Assembly: GCF_040195635.1 (NCBI RefSeq)
Contig: NZ_JBEFTX010000006.1
Location: 124,001 to 188,000, forward strand
Origin: Thermasporomyces sp040195635
Lineage (GTDB): Bacteria > Actinomycetota > Actinomycetes > Propionibacteriales > Actinopolymorphaceae
DNA: 64,000 nucleotides
Direction of reading: 5' to 3'
Below the pieces are notes generated by a model. The model saw nothing but the letters and a program-made list of their open reading frames with translations. It searched no databases and was not told the origin of the DNA. Below, piece after piece: positions 32,732 to 43,446 of this stretch (its first letter is position 1; each line of letters starts with the position of its first letter). A program made the translations under genes and the position numbers.

Positions 32732-32749
32732 TATTGCGTATACGCAATA
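32732..32749. promoter_or_regulatory. Orphan 18-bp perfect palindrome (operator-like)
   Basis: TATTGCGTATACGCAATA is a perfect 18-base palindrome, A/T-rich in a GC-rich setting, as expected for a LacI- or GntR-type operator. Both flanking genes end toward it, so no obvious target gene starts here. Confidence 0.4.
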
Positions 32750-32929
32750 ACTTCGCAAGTCGGTGAGCTGGCCAACAGATTCACCACGGGCCGGACCAGT
32801 CAGCGTCAGCGATCCCCGTTGCGCGCACGCGACGAACGCGGGAGACCCGGCGAGTCCCACCCGAGCCACGGACCCCCGCGGAGCGACGAACAACGCAGGC
32901 CGGCGGAGCGACGTCTCAGTGGGTTGAGC

Positions 32930-34090
32930 TCACCCGCCGAAGTGGGCCGCAGCCGCCGGGTCCACGTCAGGAACCCGCACCGGGACCCCGCCGGACCGCA
33001 GCGACTCCGCTCCCGCACATCCGGCCGCCACCGCGTACCTCGCCGCGACCGGCGACGTCTCGGTGTCACCACCCTCGCGGGCGTACCGCAGGAACTCCCC
33101 CACGATCCGCGGGTCCGCACCACCGTGACCACCGGTCTCCGGCTCCAGTGGAACCGCGACATCTCCCTCGGCGTGGTAGTCGTGCCGCTGGTTCCACACC
33201 CGGATCGCCGTGCCGGGCTCACCATTGCCGAAGTTCTCGATCCGCCCTTCGGTACCGATGATCGTGTAGTTGCGCCAGTAGTCCGGCGTGAAATGACACT
33301 GCTGGTACGAGGCGAGAATGCCGTTGCCGAGCCGCATCGTCAGCATCGACACGTCCTCGACATCCATGGCCGGATTGAGCCCGGTCAACGATTTCGGCGG
33401 CCAGCGCTTCAGGCGATCGGCACTCTTCCACCACGCCGTGGCTTCGCCTCCACCCTGCTCCGGCGAATACACCATGCGGTCGCCCATACCCGTCACCTCT
33501 TGGGCGTACGACCCGCACAGCCAGTGCAGCACATCGATGTCGTGCGCGCCCTTCTGGAGCAGAAGGCTCGTGCCATACCGTCGTTCGGCGTGCCAGTCGG
33601 CGAAGTAGAAGTCGCCGCCGTTCCCGACGAAATGCCGGCACCACGCCACCTTCGGTTCGCCGATGGCGCCGTCGTCGATCAGCCGTTTCATTTCCCGTAC
33701 GAACGGCATGTGGCGCATGTTGTGCCCGAGGTAAAGCCGGCCATCCGACTTCTGGGCCGCGGCGAGAATCCGGTCGCAGCCCTCGGTGGTGATCGCCATC
33801 GGCTTTTCCAGGTAGATCGAAATTCCGGCGCCCAGCATGGCGAGCGCGTGTTCCTCATGCAGATAGTCGGGACTGACGACAAACACCGCGTCCAGACCGT
33901 ACGCGAGGAACTCGTCAAGATCCTTTGTCGTGCGTACGCCCGAACCGAAGTCGTTGCGGAACCGGTCATGTGCCGAGGTGTCCGGGTCGTAGAGGGCGAC
34001 GACCCTGGAGCCCTCGTCGGGCCGGTGCGCATGCCTCGACAGCCCACCGCGGAGGCCGTATCCGATCACGCCGATCGCCAGATCTGTCAT
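32930..34090 (-). CDS. Gfo/Idh/MocA family oxidoreductase
   Basis: A 386-residue NAD(P)-dependent dehydrogenase. LAIGVIGYGLRGGLSRHAH is the nucleotide-binding motif. YLEKPMAITTEGCDRIL contains the catalytic-type EKP Lys. KGAHDIDVLHWLCG matches the GxHxxD region of the substrate domain. Inositol, glucose or another sugar-like substrate is likely; the exact one is unknown. The ATG at 34090 is favoured by GGAG 9 bases upstream over an open frame extending 59 codons further. It could work with the alpha-L-rhamnosidase, but they are not in one operon. Confidence 0.9.
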   Translation of the reverse strand: MTDLAIGVIGYGLRGGLSRHAHRPDEGSRVVALYDPDTSAHDRFRNDFGSGVRTTKDLDEFLAYGLDAVFVVSPDYLHEEHALAMLGAGISIYLEKPMAITTEGCDRILAAAQKSDGRLYLGHNMRHMPFVREMKRLIDDGAIGEPKVAWCRHFVGNGGDFYFADWHAERRYGTSLLLQKGAHDIDVLHWLCGSYAQEVTGMGDRMVYSPEQGGGEATAWWKSADRLKRWPPKSLTGLNPAMDVEDVSMLTMRLGNGILASYQQCHFTPDYWRNYTIIGTEGRIENFGNGEPGTAIRVWNQRHDYHAEGDVAVPLEPETGGHGGADPRIVGEFLRYAREGGDTETSPVAARYAVAAGCAGAESLRSGGVPVRVPDVDPAAAAHFGG

Positions 34091-34358
34091 CGAGAGCCGC
34101 TCCGTTCGCATGCCGTCGCTCCGGTGGCGAGGTGGCCTGAACCAGCGCACGACGATGTGCCCATTGGTGCTTGAAACCCCGGAACGACGGTCGCATCTAC
34201 GCAAGCACCGCTCGCACGCTAGTCCCTCGTCGCGAGCGCTGTCACGGTGCGGAATCGGCCATCTCACGTCCTGAGAGCCGGCCGGGGCCCTCGGTCAGCG
34301 GTTCCGCTTGAGCACCACTCGAACCGCTCGGGCGCGGCGACGACAGTGAATGCTGCGG

Positions 34359-35093
34359 TCAGATGGCGGTCAGCTGGAAGCGGTCGGTCGCGGAAGCCCG
34401 GCCGTGCACGGAGGCGCCCGCCGCGTAGTAGCCGGGCAGTGCCTTCGGTTGCCCGGAGGGGCACCCTTCGCGCGAACGCATCCCCGGCCACGCGATCGCG
34501 ACCCTCTGTGCCTTCGCCGGGCCGAGGGTGAACGTGCCCGAAGGTACGACCGACGGGCAGTGACTCGTGTCCCAGATCAGGTCGTTCCCGGAGGTGACCT
34601 GGACCTGGAACGACTCCGCGTCGACGGTAAGGACGCACGGATCCGCACCGTCGTTCACGATCTCGACGACGACATCCACCTCGGATCCGGCCACCGCCGG
34701 GCCGTCCGTCGCGGCGTCCGTACGTACCTCGAGCCAGCTCGCGGGACAGGCGCTCGGACTCGCCACCGGTCGCGCACCCGGCTGCTTCGTGTGCGCGGGT
34801 GAGGTCGCTGGCACCTTCACTTCTGGCATATGCGACTCCTTCCCCCCGCCGGAGGTTGGGCGCGGGGCCGACGTCGCCGACGGGGTGTTCCGCGACTGCG
34901 GCCGATCAGATGCGTTCGACGTGGGACCCGCCCCGTCGCCGCGGGCAGGCGCGGCGGCGCCTTTCGGATCGTTCGGGGTCAGCGAGCTGGCGACGAGCCA
35001 GATGAGGAGTGCGAGCAGGACGAAGAGGACCGCCCGCCGTGCCCAGTAGACCCACGCCGGCAGCGGCCCGACCGGCCGGAGCAGCGAGCCCAT
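34359..35093 (-). CDS. Membrane-anchored extracellular protein of unknown function
   Basis: A 244-residue protein. One transmembrane segment (ARRAVLFVLLALLIWLVASS, residues 18-37) is followed by about 75 residues of disordered Pro/Ser/Thr-rich linker. An extracytoplasmic beta-type domain with four Cys then begins at CPASWLEVRTDAATDG and includes DGADPCVLTVDAESFQVQV. Homologues sit between disA and mutY in other actinobacteria (position of Rv3587c), so it belongs to the conserved block. Function unknown. It is divergent from mutY. Confidence 0.75.
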   Translation of the reverse strand: MGSLLRPVGPLPAWVYWARRAVLFVLLALLIWLVASSLTPNDPKGAAAPARGDGAGPTSNASDRPQSRNTPSATSAPRPTSGGGKESHMPEVKVPATSPAHTKQPGARPVASPSACPASWLEVRTDAATDGPAVAGSEVDVVVEIVNDGADPCVLTVDAESFQVQVTSGNDLIWDTSHCPSVVPSGTFTLGPAKAQRVAIAWPGMRSREGCPSGQPKALPGYYAAGASVHGRASATDRFQLTAI

Positions 35094-35207
35094 GACACGG
35101 AGCGTAACGAGCCGGCCGCGCGATATCCCGCCCCCACGCCGTACTCCTCACGGCCGGAGACCGCTAACCCGACACCGATACCAGCGCGTGGGAAGATCGG
35201 TCTTGTC

Positions 35208-36170
35208 ATGCCGACGTCACCTCTGCACGCGCCGGTCCTGCGCTGGTACGCCGCCAACGCCCGCGACCTGCCCTGGCGACGGCCCGAAGCCAGCCCGTGG
35301 GGCATCCTCGTCAGCGAGATCATGCTCCAGCAGACTCCCGTGAACCGCGTCCTTCCGGCGTACGACTCATGGCTACGACGCTGGCCAGAGCCGCGTGCGC
35401 TCGCCGATGACACCCCCGGCGAGGCGGTGCGGCAGTGGGGTCGCCTCGGCTATCCACGCCGGGCGCTTCGCCTGCACGCGGCCGCGACAACGATCGTGCG
35501 CCGCCACGACGGCGATGTCCCGATGGCGTACGACGATCTTCGCGCGCTCCCCGGCATCGGCGACTACACCGCGGCCGCGGTCGCGTCGTTCGCCTTCCGG
35601 CAGCGGCACGCCGTGCTGGACACGAACGTCCGACGGGTCCTGGGGCGAGTCGTCGACGGCGTGGAGTACCCGCCGACAGCCACCACTGCGGGCGAACGCC
35701 GGACCGCTGCGAGCCTGCTACCGGACGAGGCCGAGACAGCCGCATCCTGGGCGGTCGCCGTCATGGAGGTCGGCGCGCTCGTGTGCACGGCGCGGTCGCC
35801 GCGGTGTGCGGCCTGCCCGCTCAGCCGGATGTGCGCCTGGCGAATTGCCGGTCGGCCGGCGTACGACGGACCCGCGCGGCGGCGACAGACCTACGAAGGC
35901 ACAGACCGCCAGTGCCGGGGCCGGCTGCTGAAGGTCCTCCGTGAAGCGTCCGGGCCAGTCGGTCGGCCAGACCTCGAGTCGGTCTGGCCTGACGCACTCC
36001 AACGCGAACGCGCCCTCGACAGCCTCGTCGCCGACGGTCTCGTCGAGCCCGTGACCAGTGACGCGTTCCAACTCCCGGCCCGATCAGAGCGAGCCGAGCC
36101 CGCCAATGATCATGAAGGCAAACAGAGCCATGAAGGGAAACGGGGCCATAGTTCCCCATACGCTTCGTGA
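35208..36170 (+). CDS. mutY: A/G-specific adenine glycosylase MutY
   Basis: A 320-residue repair glycosylase that removes adenine mispaired with 8-oxoguanine. Catalytic residues fall at the E. coli positions: Glu37 in SEIMLQQT and Asp138 in LDTNV. The HhH motif LPGIGDY is at 114-120. The [4Fe-4S] cysteines are Cys193, 200, 203 and 209. No NUDIX-like 8-oxoG recognition domain follows, as is usual in the shorter actinobacterial proteins. The last 21 or so residues (NDHEGKQSHEGKRGHSSPYA...) and the stop are encoded by GATC element F. Confidence 0.95.
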   Translation: MPTSPLHAPVLRWYAANARDLPWRRPEASPWGILVSEIMLQQTPVNRVLPAYDSWLRRWPEPRALADDTPGEAVRQWGRLGYPRRALRLHAAATTIVRRHDGDVPMAYDDLRALPGIGDYTAAAVASFAFRQRHAVLDTNVRRVLGRVVDGVEYPPTATTAGERRTAASLLPDEAETAASWAVAVMEVGALVCTARSPRCAACPLSRMCAWRIAGRPAYDGPARRRQTYEGTDRQCRGRLLKVLREASGPVGRPDLESVWPDALQRERALDSLVADGLVEPVTSDAFQLPARSERAEPANDHEGKQSHEGKRGHSSPYAS

Positions 36171-36189
36171 TCACGGTCATGATCACGGG
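36105..36189 (-). repeat. GATC palindromic element, copy F, overlapping the mutY 3' end
   Basis: On the minus strand it reads CCCGTGATCATGACCGTG, ATCACGAAG, a centre with two CCATG/CATGG direct repeats, and CTTCATGATCATT. The plus-strand reading supplies the mutY tail and TGA stop (36168-36170). It also lies just downstream of clpC (stop 36269), between convergent genes. Confidence 0.9.
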
Positions 36190-36268
36190 CGCGCGGCGTA
36201 GGGAAAAGGGAGGGGCGGCCACGGATGACCGTGGCCGCCACTCCTCTGCGTGTGAGCAGTGTGGGTGA

Positions 36269-38773
<2,505 letters not shown>

Positions 38774-38972
38774 CTTTGCTCCCCGGGCTGGAGACGGCTC
38801 GAGGGGTCGGGACGAATCCCCGGCCCCTGCGTTTCATGCTAGACCCCACCGACGACCTATCCCGATCCCACCAGGTTTCGACATGAGATCAATCGGCTGC
38901 GGGCTGTGAACAGTACGCAACATGCAACCGTCAGGTCTTCCTACTCTGTTCCCTGAGTGCCGCATCTGACGA

Positions 38973-39024
38973 GGTGTTACGCCCGAAGCGAACACCGGAA
39001 GTACCCCGCATGCCGCGGATGGCG
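38973..39024 (-). promoter_or_regulatory. Candidate ClgR boxes upstream of clpC
   Basis: Two CGC-N5-GCG sites occur at 38980-38990 and 39014-39024. The first sits in a larger imperfect dyad, GGTGTTaCGC...GCGAACACC (38973-38996), close to the known ClgR operator pattern of actinobacteria (CGCT-N3-GGCGNAA). ClgR activates clp genes in Streptomyces and Corynebacterium. The rest of 38774-39075 shows no gene and presumably holds the clpC promoter. Confidence 0.45.
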
Positions 39025-39075
39025 TAACGCTCCGTAAGCCGACGTCCCTCACATGAACGTTCAGGGAGGTACGAC

Positions 39076-39106
39076 AAGGCCCCCAAGGACGATCCTCAGG
39101 GGCCTT
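39076..39106. terminator. Hairpin terminator downstream of lsr2
   Basis: AAGGCCCC (39076-39083) pairs with GGGGCCTT (39099-39106), and an inner AGGA/TCCT extends the stem. It lies 220 bases after the lsr2 stop and before clpC, so it would insulate clpC from lsr2 transcripts. 39107-39324 holds nothing else recognisable. Confidence 0.55.
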
Positions 39107-39324
39107 CGCGTCTTACCAAGGAATGTCACTCAGCGTAGACATCAATGACGCCTTGTTACGATCCCGCCTTCATCCACTCAATCCCCCCAGGCATCTTGGG
39201 ATCGTCGGAAGCGGATGGTGCGGCGCATCCTAGGTGATCTCAGGAAGTGGGAAGCAAACCGTCGTCAGGATCTGCCCGGCTCAGGCCGTGGAGCGACGCC
39301 ACCGGGCGGAACCACTTGCCGGCC

Positions 39325-39663
39325 CTATCGGCGGCCCTTCTGGTAAGCCTCGATGATCTCGGCCGGAATCCGACCACGGTCACTCACGTCATAACCCTGG
39401 TCCTTGGCCCAAGCGCGGATGTCCGCGGTTTCGGGCTTGCGGGCCGCACCACGAACCGGCTTGGCGGCCCGACCTCGAGCAGCGCGTCCACCAACCCGGC
39501 GGGCGGAGCCGACGTAGGAGCCAAGTTCCTTCCGCAGCTTCGCGGCATTCTTGGCGGAGAGATCGATCTCGTAGGAGACACCGTCAAGCGCAAACTTCAC
39601 GCTCTCCTCGGCCTCCGACCCATCAAGGTCGTCGATAAGAACGACGTTAGTCTTTGTCGCCAC
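39325..39663 (-). CDS. lsr2: Lsr2 nucleoid-associated protein
   Basis: A 112-residue H-NS-like protein that bridges A/T-rich DNA and silences foreign genes. The N-terminal oligomerisation domain begins TKTNVVLIDDLDGSEAEE. A basic linker rich in Arg/Gly/Ala follows, then the C-terminal DNA-binding domain with the AT-hook-like RGR in DVSDRGRIPAEIIEAY. The GTG at 39663 is chosen because it gives the invariant N-terminus and has AAGGGA upstream; the open frame extends 17 codons further. A good sigma-70-type promoter is visible 39-67 bases upstream of the start. Confidence 0.96.
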   Translation of the reverse strand: MATKTNVVLIDDLDGSEAEESVKFALDGVSYEIDLSAKNAAKLRKELGSYVGSARRVGGRAARGRAAKPVRGAARKPETADIRAWAKDQGYDVSDRGRIPAEIIEAYQKGRR

Positions 39664-39701
39664 TACGGGGTTCCCTTCTCGAATACTCGCGGGCTGGCAC
39701 A

Positions 39702-39730
39702 ACAATAGAGCCAAATTGGGGCTCGGGCAA
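39702..39730 (-). promoter_or_regulatory. lsr2 promoter
   Basis: On the minus strand, -35 TTGCCC (39730-39725) and -10 TATTGT (39707-39702) are separated by exactly 17 bases, in a locally A/T-rich stretch. This implies a 5' leader of about 30 bases. The remainder of 39731-39967, up to the lysS stop, shows no gene. Confidence 0.55.
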
Positions 39731-39967
39731 ATGGGGAATAGCTACTTCATTGCACTATCTCAGGTGGCATCGGGGAAGCGACCAGCGAATGACAGGGACC
39801 TCGGAAAGCTGCCGCCCAATGCGACGCCGCCAAACCTGCCGACCGTGGCGTCCGCTGTTCAATCGAGGTGGCGACATCGCCGAAACACGTCCGCAATGGG
39901 TCCTGACGCAATGCAGCCGATCCATTGCGTTTCGAGTGCGGTAGCCACCTGCGCTCCCGGAGCTTCC

Positions 39968-41479
39968 TCAGAACTCGGGCTTGACCAGGGGGAAGAGGAT
40001 GGTGTCGCGAATGGAGCGGGTGCCGGTCAGCAGCATGACCAGCCGATCAATTCCCAGGCCCATGCCGCCAGTGGGTGGCATGCCGTATTCGAGGGCACGC
40101 AGGAAATCCTCGTCGAGTTGCATCGCGTCCGGATCGCCGCCAGCGGCCCGGATCGACTGCTGGAGGAGTCGCTCGCGTTGTTCGACCGGATCGACGAGCT
40201 CGGAATATGCCGGTGACAGCTCGACTCCCGCCGCTATCAGGTCGAAAGCCTCGGCGAGGCGCGGGTCCTTTCGGTGTGGCCGGGCGAGCGGGCGTACGTC
40301 GGCTGGATAGTCACAGACATATGTCGGCTCGACGATCGTGTGCTCGACGAGCTTCTCGAACAGCTCCAGCACGATCTCGCCCGATGTCCAGCCGGGTTGC
40401 AGGGCGACATCGAGCCGGTCGGCGTACCGCCGCAGCTCCGGCTCCTTCGTGTCCGGCGTGATCTCTTCGCCGACCGCCGCGGAAACCGCCTCATGGACGG
40501 GAAGCCAGCGCCATTCGGACTCGAGGTCGATCTCTCCACCCTCACCGTCTGGTACGACGGTGGACCCCAGCGCCCTGGCGGCATCGAGGATCAGGGTGCG
40601 GACGAGTTCGGCCATCGTGTGATAGTCGCCATATGCTTCGTACGCCTCGAGCATCGTGAACTCCGGCGAATGCGTGCTGTCGAGGCCCTCATTGCGGAAG
40701 TTGCGTCCGATCTCGAAAACCTTGTGGACGCCGCCGACAACCAGTCGCTTGAGGTACAGCTCGATCGCGATCCGCAGGTAGTACTCCCGGTCGAACGCAT
40801 GGAAATGGGTGGCGAACGGCCGGGCCGCGGCACCGCCGTGGATGGCCTGCAGCACAGGCGTCTCGACTTCGACATAGCCACGTGCGGTGAGAGTGTTCCG
40901 GATGGACGCGGTCGCGGTCGACCGGGCGAGCAGCTGCTCGCGCGCTTCCGGCCGGGCGATGAGGTCGAGATAGCGCTGCCGGACCCGGTGCTCGTCGGAC
41001 AGTTCCTTGTGTTCGACCGGAAGAGGCCGGAGAGCCTTGGCGGCGATGAACCACCGCGTGGCGGCAACCGAGAGCTCACCACGCCGGCTGGTGATGACTT
41101 CCCCCTCGACACCCACGTGGTCACCGATATCGACCTGGGACTTCCAGTCGGCAAGCGACTCAGCACCTAGCCGGTCGAGAGAGACCATGGCCTGCACCTC
41201 GGTGCCGTCGCCGTCACGGAGCCTCGCGAAGCAGAGCTTGCCGGTGATCCGGAGGAAGATGACGCGGCCGACAACGGTCACCGTTTCACCGGTCGAGTGG
41301 TCCGGCGGAAGGTCGTGGAACCTCGCGCGAAGCTCGGCGAGTGTATGCGTACGTGCGATGGAGACCGGATAGGGATCGATGCCGCGTTCGATCAACCGGG
41401 AACGCTTGTCGCGCCTGATCCGCATCTGCTCCGGAAGATCGTCTTCTCGCGCAGGATCAGCCGCAGGCGTTTCGGTCAT
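39968..41479 (-). CDS. lysS: Lysyl-tRNA synthetase (class II)
   Basis: A 503-residue class II synthetase that charges tRNA-Lys. An N-terminal OB-fold (TVTVVGRVIFLRITGKLCFARLRD) binds the anticodon. Motif 2 is seen as VFEIGRNFRNEGLDSTHSPEF and motif 3 as GMPPTGGMGLGIDRLVMLL. Length and order are normal. It lies between lsr2 and the glycerophosphodiesterase gene, as expected for the Rv3597c-Rv3598c block. An upstream tandem array lies between it and the divergent phosphodiesterase gene. Confidence 0.96.
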   Translation of the reverse strand: MTETPAADPAREDDLPEQMRIRRDKRSRLIERGIDPYPVSIARTHTLAELRARFHDLPPDHSTGETVTVVGRVIFLRITGKLCFARLRDGDGTEVQAMVSLDRLGAESLADWKSQVDIGDHVGVEGEVITSRRGELSVAATRWFIAAKALRPLPVEHKELSDEHRVRQRYLDLIARPEAREQLLARSTATASIRNTLTARGYVEVETPVLQAIHGGAAARPFATHFHAFDREYYLRIAIELYLKRLVVGGVHKVFEIGRNFRNEGLDSTHSPEFTMLEAYEAYGDYHTMAELVRTLILDAARALGSTVVPDGEGGEIDLESEWRWLPVHEAVSAAVGEEITPDTKEPELRRYADRLDVALQPGWTSGEIVLELFEKLVEHTIVEPTYVCDYPADVRPLARPHRKDPRLAEAFDLIAAGVELSPAYSELVDPVEQRERLLQQSIRAAGGDPDAMQLDEDFLRALEYGMPPTGGMGLGIDRLVMLLTGTRSIRDTILFPLVKPEF

Positions 41480-41546
41480 GGCTTCCCAGATTATTAGGTA
41501 CGAAGAACACCGTGCTTATCGGGGTGGCCCGGCGAACGAAGCTCGC

Positions 41547-41640
41547 CACCACAATGCCGGATGGCCCACAATGCCGGATGGCCCACAACGCCGGGCCGCC
41601 ACAATCGGGGTCAGCACAATCAGGGTCACCACAATCGGAG
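41547..41640 (+). repeat. Tandem arrays of 17-bp and 15-bp CACAATG/CACAATC units
   Basis: CCCACAATGCCGGATGG is repeated about three times, then CACAATCRGGGTCAS about three times. The array lies in the divergent spacer between lysS (start 41479) and the phosphodiesterase gene (start 41764), so it overlaps presumed promoter DNA. Nothing else is recognised in 41480-41763. Confidence 0.8.
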
Positions 41641-41763
41641 CCGATGGTACGCCGTCGGCCTCCCGGCCGGATGCGCACGTGGCCACGCGGCTGTGAGAGG
41701 CTCATCACCTGCCGAACCGAATGTCCACTCCGAACGCCGACTCGAGAAGTAGGTAGGCCACCA

Positions 41764-42489
41764 GTGACCTTCGCCCTCGTCGGACACCGCGGCGCCTTGG
41801 GACTCGAACCCGAGAACACTCTTCGTTCCTTTCGCCGTGCGGTCGCCGAAGGAGCCCACGCGGTCGAGCTCGATCTACGCCTCACCAGTGACGAACACCT
41901 GGTGATCCTGCACGACGCCGATGTCGAGAGGACGACCGACGGAAAAGGGCCGATCGCGGCCATGACCCTCGACGAGGTCAAGACGCTCGACGCGGGAGCG
42001 GGCGAGAAGATTCCCACGTTCGCTGAAGTGTTGGACGACATCGACCTACCGCTGCAGGCGGAGATCAAGGCGGCCGAGGCCTGCCGTCCGGCCCTCGACA
42101 TGATCCGCGGACGTGGCCTCGCCGACCGGATCACGGTGACGTCGTTCTCCGCCGAGACCATCCAGGAGACGCGCAGTTATCTCCCGACCATGAAGACAGG
42201 ACTCATTGCGTCCCACGCGCGCCCCGAACTCGTCGAAAAGGGCCGCTCCCTCGGCGTCAGCGCGGTGTGTCCCGGACTGGCCGAACTGGACGAGGAATTC
42301 GCCAGGACGTGCCACGCCGAAGGGTTCGAGGTCTACACCTGGCCGGTCAACGATGCCGACGGGCTGCTCCGCGCCCTCCGGGCGGGTGCCGACGCCGTGA
42401 CGACGGACTTTCCCGACGTACTCGTGAACGCCACGCGGCACGTTCCCGAGGTACGTGATCTTCTCGCCGGCCGGGCACCCACGTCCTGA
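41764..42489 (+). CDS. Glycerophosphodiester phosphodiesterase
   Basis: A 241-residue cytoplasmic GDPD enzyme that releases glycerol 3-phosphate from deacylated phospholipids. GHRGALGLEPENTLRSFRRA holds the catalytic His and metal Glu. AVELDLRLTSDEHLVILHDADVERTT adds the second Glu and Asp and the second His. AEIKAAE is also conserved. No signal peptide is seen. A GTG start at 41764 directly precedes the first beta strand; the open frame reaches back into the repeat array and is not used. Confidence 0.92.
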   Translation: MTFALVGHRGALGLEPENTLRSFRRAVAEGAHAVELDLRLTSDEHLVILHDADVERTTDGKGPIAAMTLDEVKTLDAGAGEKIPTFAEVLDDIDLPLQAEIKAAEACRPALDMIRGRGLADRITVTSFSAETIQETRSYLPTMKTGLIASHARPELVEKGRSLGVSAVCPGLAELDEEFARTCHAEGFEVYTWPVNDADGLLRALRAGADAVTTDFPDVLVNATRHVPEVRDLLAGRAPTS

Positions 42490-42576
42490 GCAGCACCACG
42501 GGCGGCCCGGAAACGGCACGAATCCGCCCGCCCCGCCCAGGCGGGACGTACGCATTCACCGCGGCACGTCGCGGAT

Positions 42577-43344
42577 TTACCAGAGCGTGTAGCCGCCGTC
42601 GATGACGAGGACGGTTCCAGTCATGAACGACGACGCGTCACTCGCGAGATAGACGACACTCGGCGCGATTTCCTCCGGTACGGCGTACCGCTGCATCGGG
42701 GCGTCCTCAATCCAGTGCTTGCGGAACTCCGGCCGGTCGACGGGAGCCATCTCGGTTTTGACATATCCCGGAGCCAACGCATTGACCCGGATATTGTGCG
42801 GCGCCCACTCGGCGGCGAGGGACTTGGTGAGCTGGTGCACCGCCGCCTTCGACGCGTTGTAGGCCGGCTGCCACTGCGGGCGGTTGACGATGAGTGAGGA
42901 GATCGAGCCGATATTGACAATGGCTCCACCACCGGACGCGATCATGTGGCGGGCGGCGACCGTGCTGCACAGCCAGACACCGTGCAGGTTGACGTCGATC
43001 ACCCGGTGCCATTCCTCGTCGGGCACGTCGAGGGCCGCGCGGTGAACACAGTCACCGGCATTGTTGACGAGAATGTCGATCCTGCCGAACTCGGCGATCA
43101 CCGCGTCGGTCATGCGTTCGACATCGGCGCGCTGGGTGATGTCGGCGGCCACTGCGAACCCGCGGACCGACCGTTCGGTGATCTCCGCCACGACCTTGCT
43201 CGACCGGCTGGCATCACGCGCGGCGATCGCGACGTCTGCGCCCGCTTCGGCGAGTGCGAGCGCGAACGCCCGCCCCAGGCCGCGGTTGCCGCCGGTGACC
43301 AGAGCGGTCTTGCCGGACAGGTCGAACGCCTTCAGAACGCTCAC
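42577..43344 (-). CDS. SDR family oxidoreductase
   Basis: A 255-residue classical short-chain dehydrogenase. TALVTGGNRGLGRAFALAL is the cofactor-binding TGxxxGxG. ILVNNAGD, NIGSISS and the catalytic YNASKAAVHQLTK follow in order. VLVIDGGYTLW is the typical C-terminus. It resembles gluconate 5-dehydrogenase and 3-oxoacyl reductase-like enzymes; the substrate is not determined. It stands 102 bases downstream of coaX on the same strand and is not part of the conserved block. Confidence 0.9.
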   Translation of the reverse strand: MSVLKAFDLSGKTALVTGGNRGLGRAFALALAEAGADVAIAARDASRSSKVVAEITERSVRGFAVAADITQRADVERMTDAVIAEFGRIDILVNNAGDCVHRAALDVPDEEWHRVIDVNLHGVWLCSTVAARHMIASGGGAIVNIGSISSLIVNRPQWQPAYNASKAAVHQLTKSLAAEWAPHNIRVNALAPGYVKTEMAPVDRPEFRKHWIEDAPMQRYAVPEEIAPSVVYLASDASSFMTGTVLVIDGGYTLW

Positions 43345-43446
43345 TCTCGCACCTCCAGGTAGAGATCCGTGGCCCCGACGGGAGTCGCCGGCCGGTCAGA
43401 TTCGGTGGGGCGACTCAGATCGGTTCGACTCGGATCGGCGGGCGAC

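Noticed and set aside
32534..32893. 119-codon minus-strand open frame between disA and the Gfo/Idh gene
   Set aside because: No recognisable domain, poor start context, low-complexity composition, and it crosses the orphan palindrome; not credible as a gene.
38834..39052. 72-codon minus-strand open frame upstream of clpC
   Set aside because: It overlaps the candidate ClgR boxes and presumed promoter, and has no motif or ribosome-binding site.
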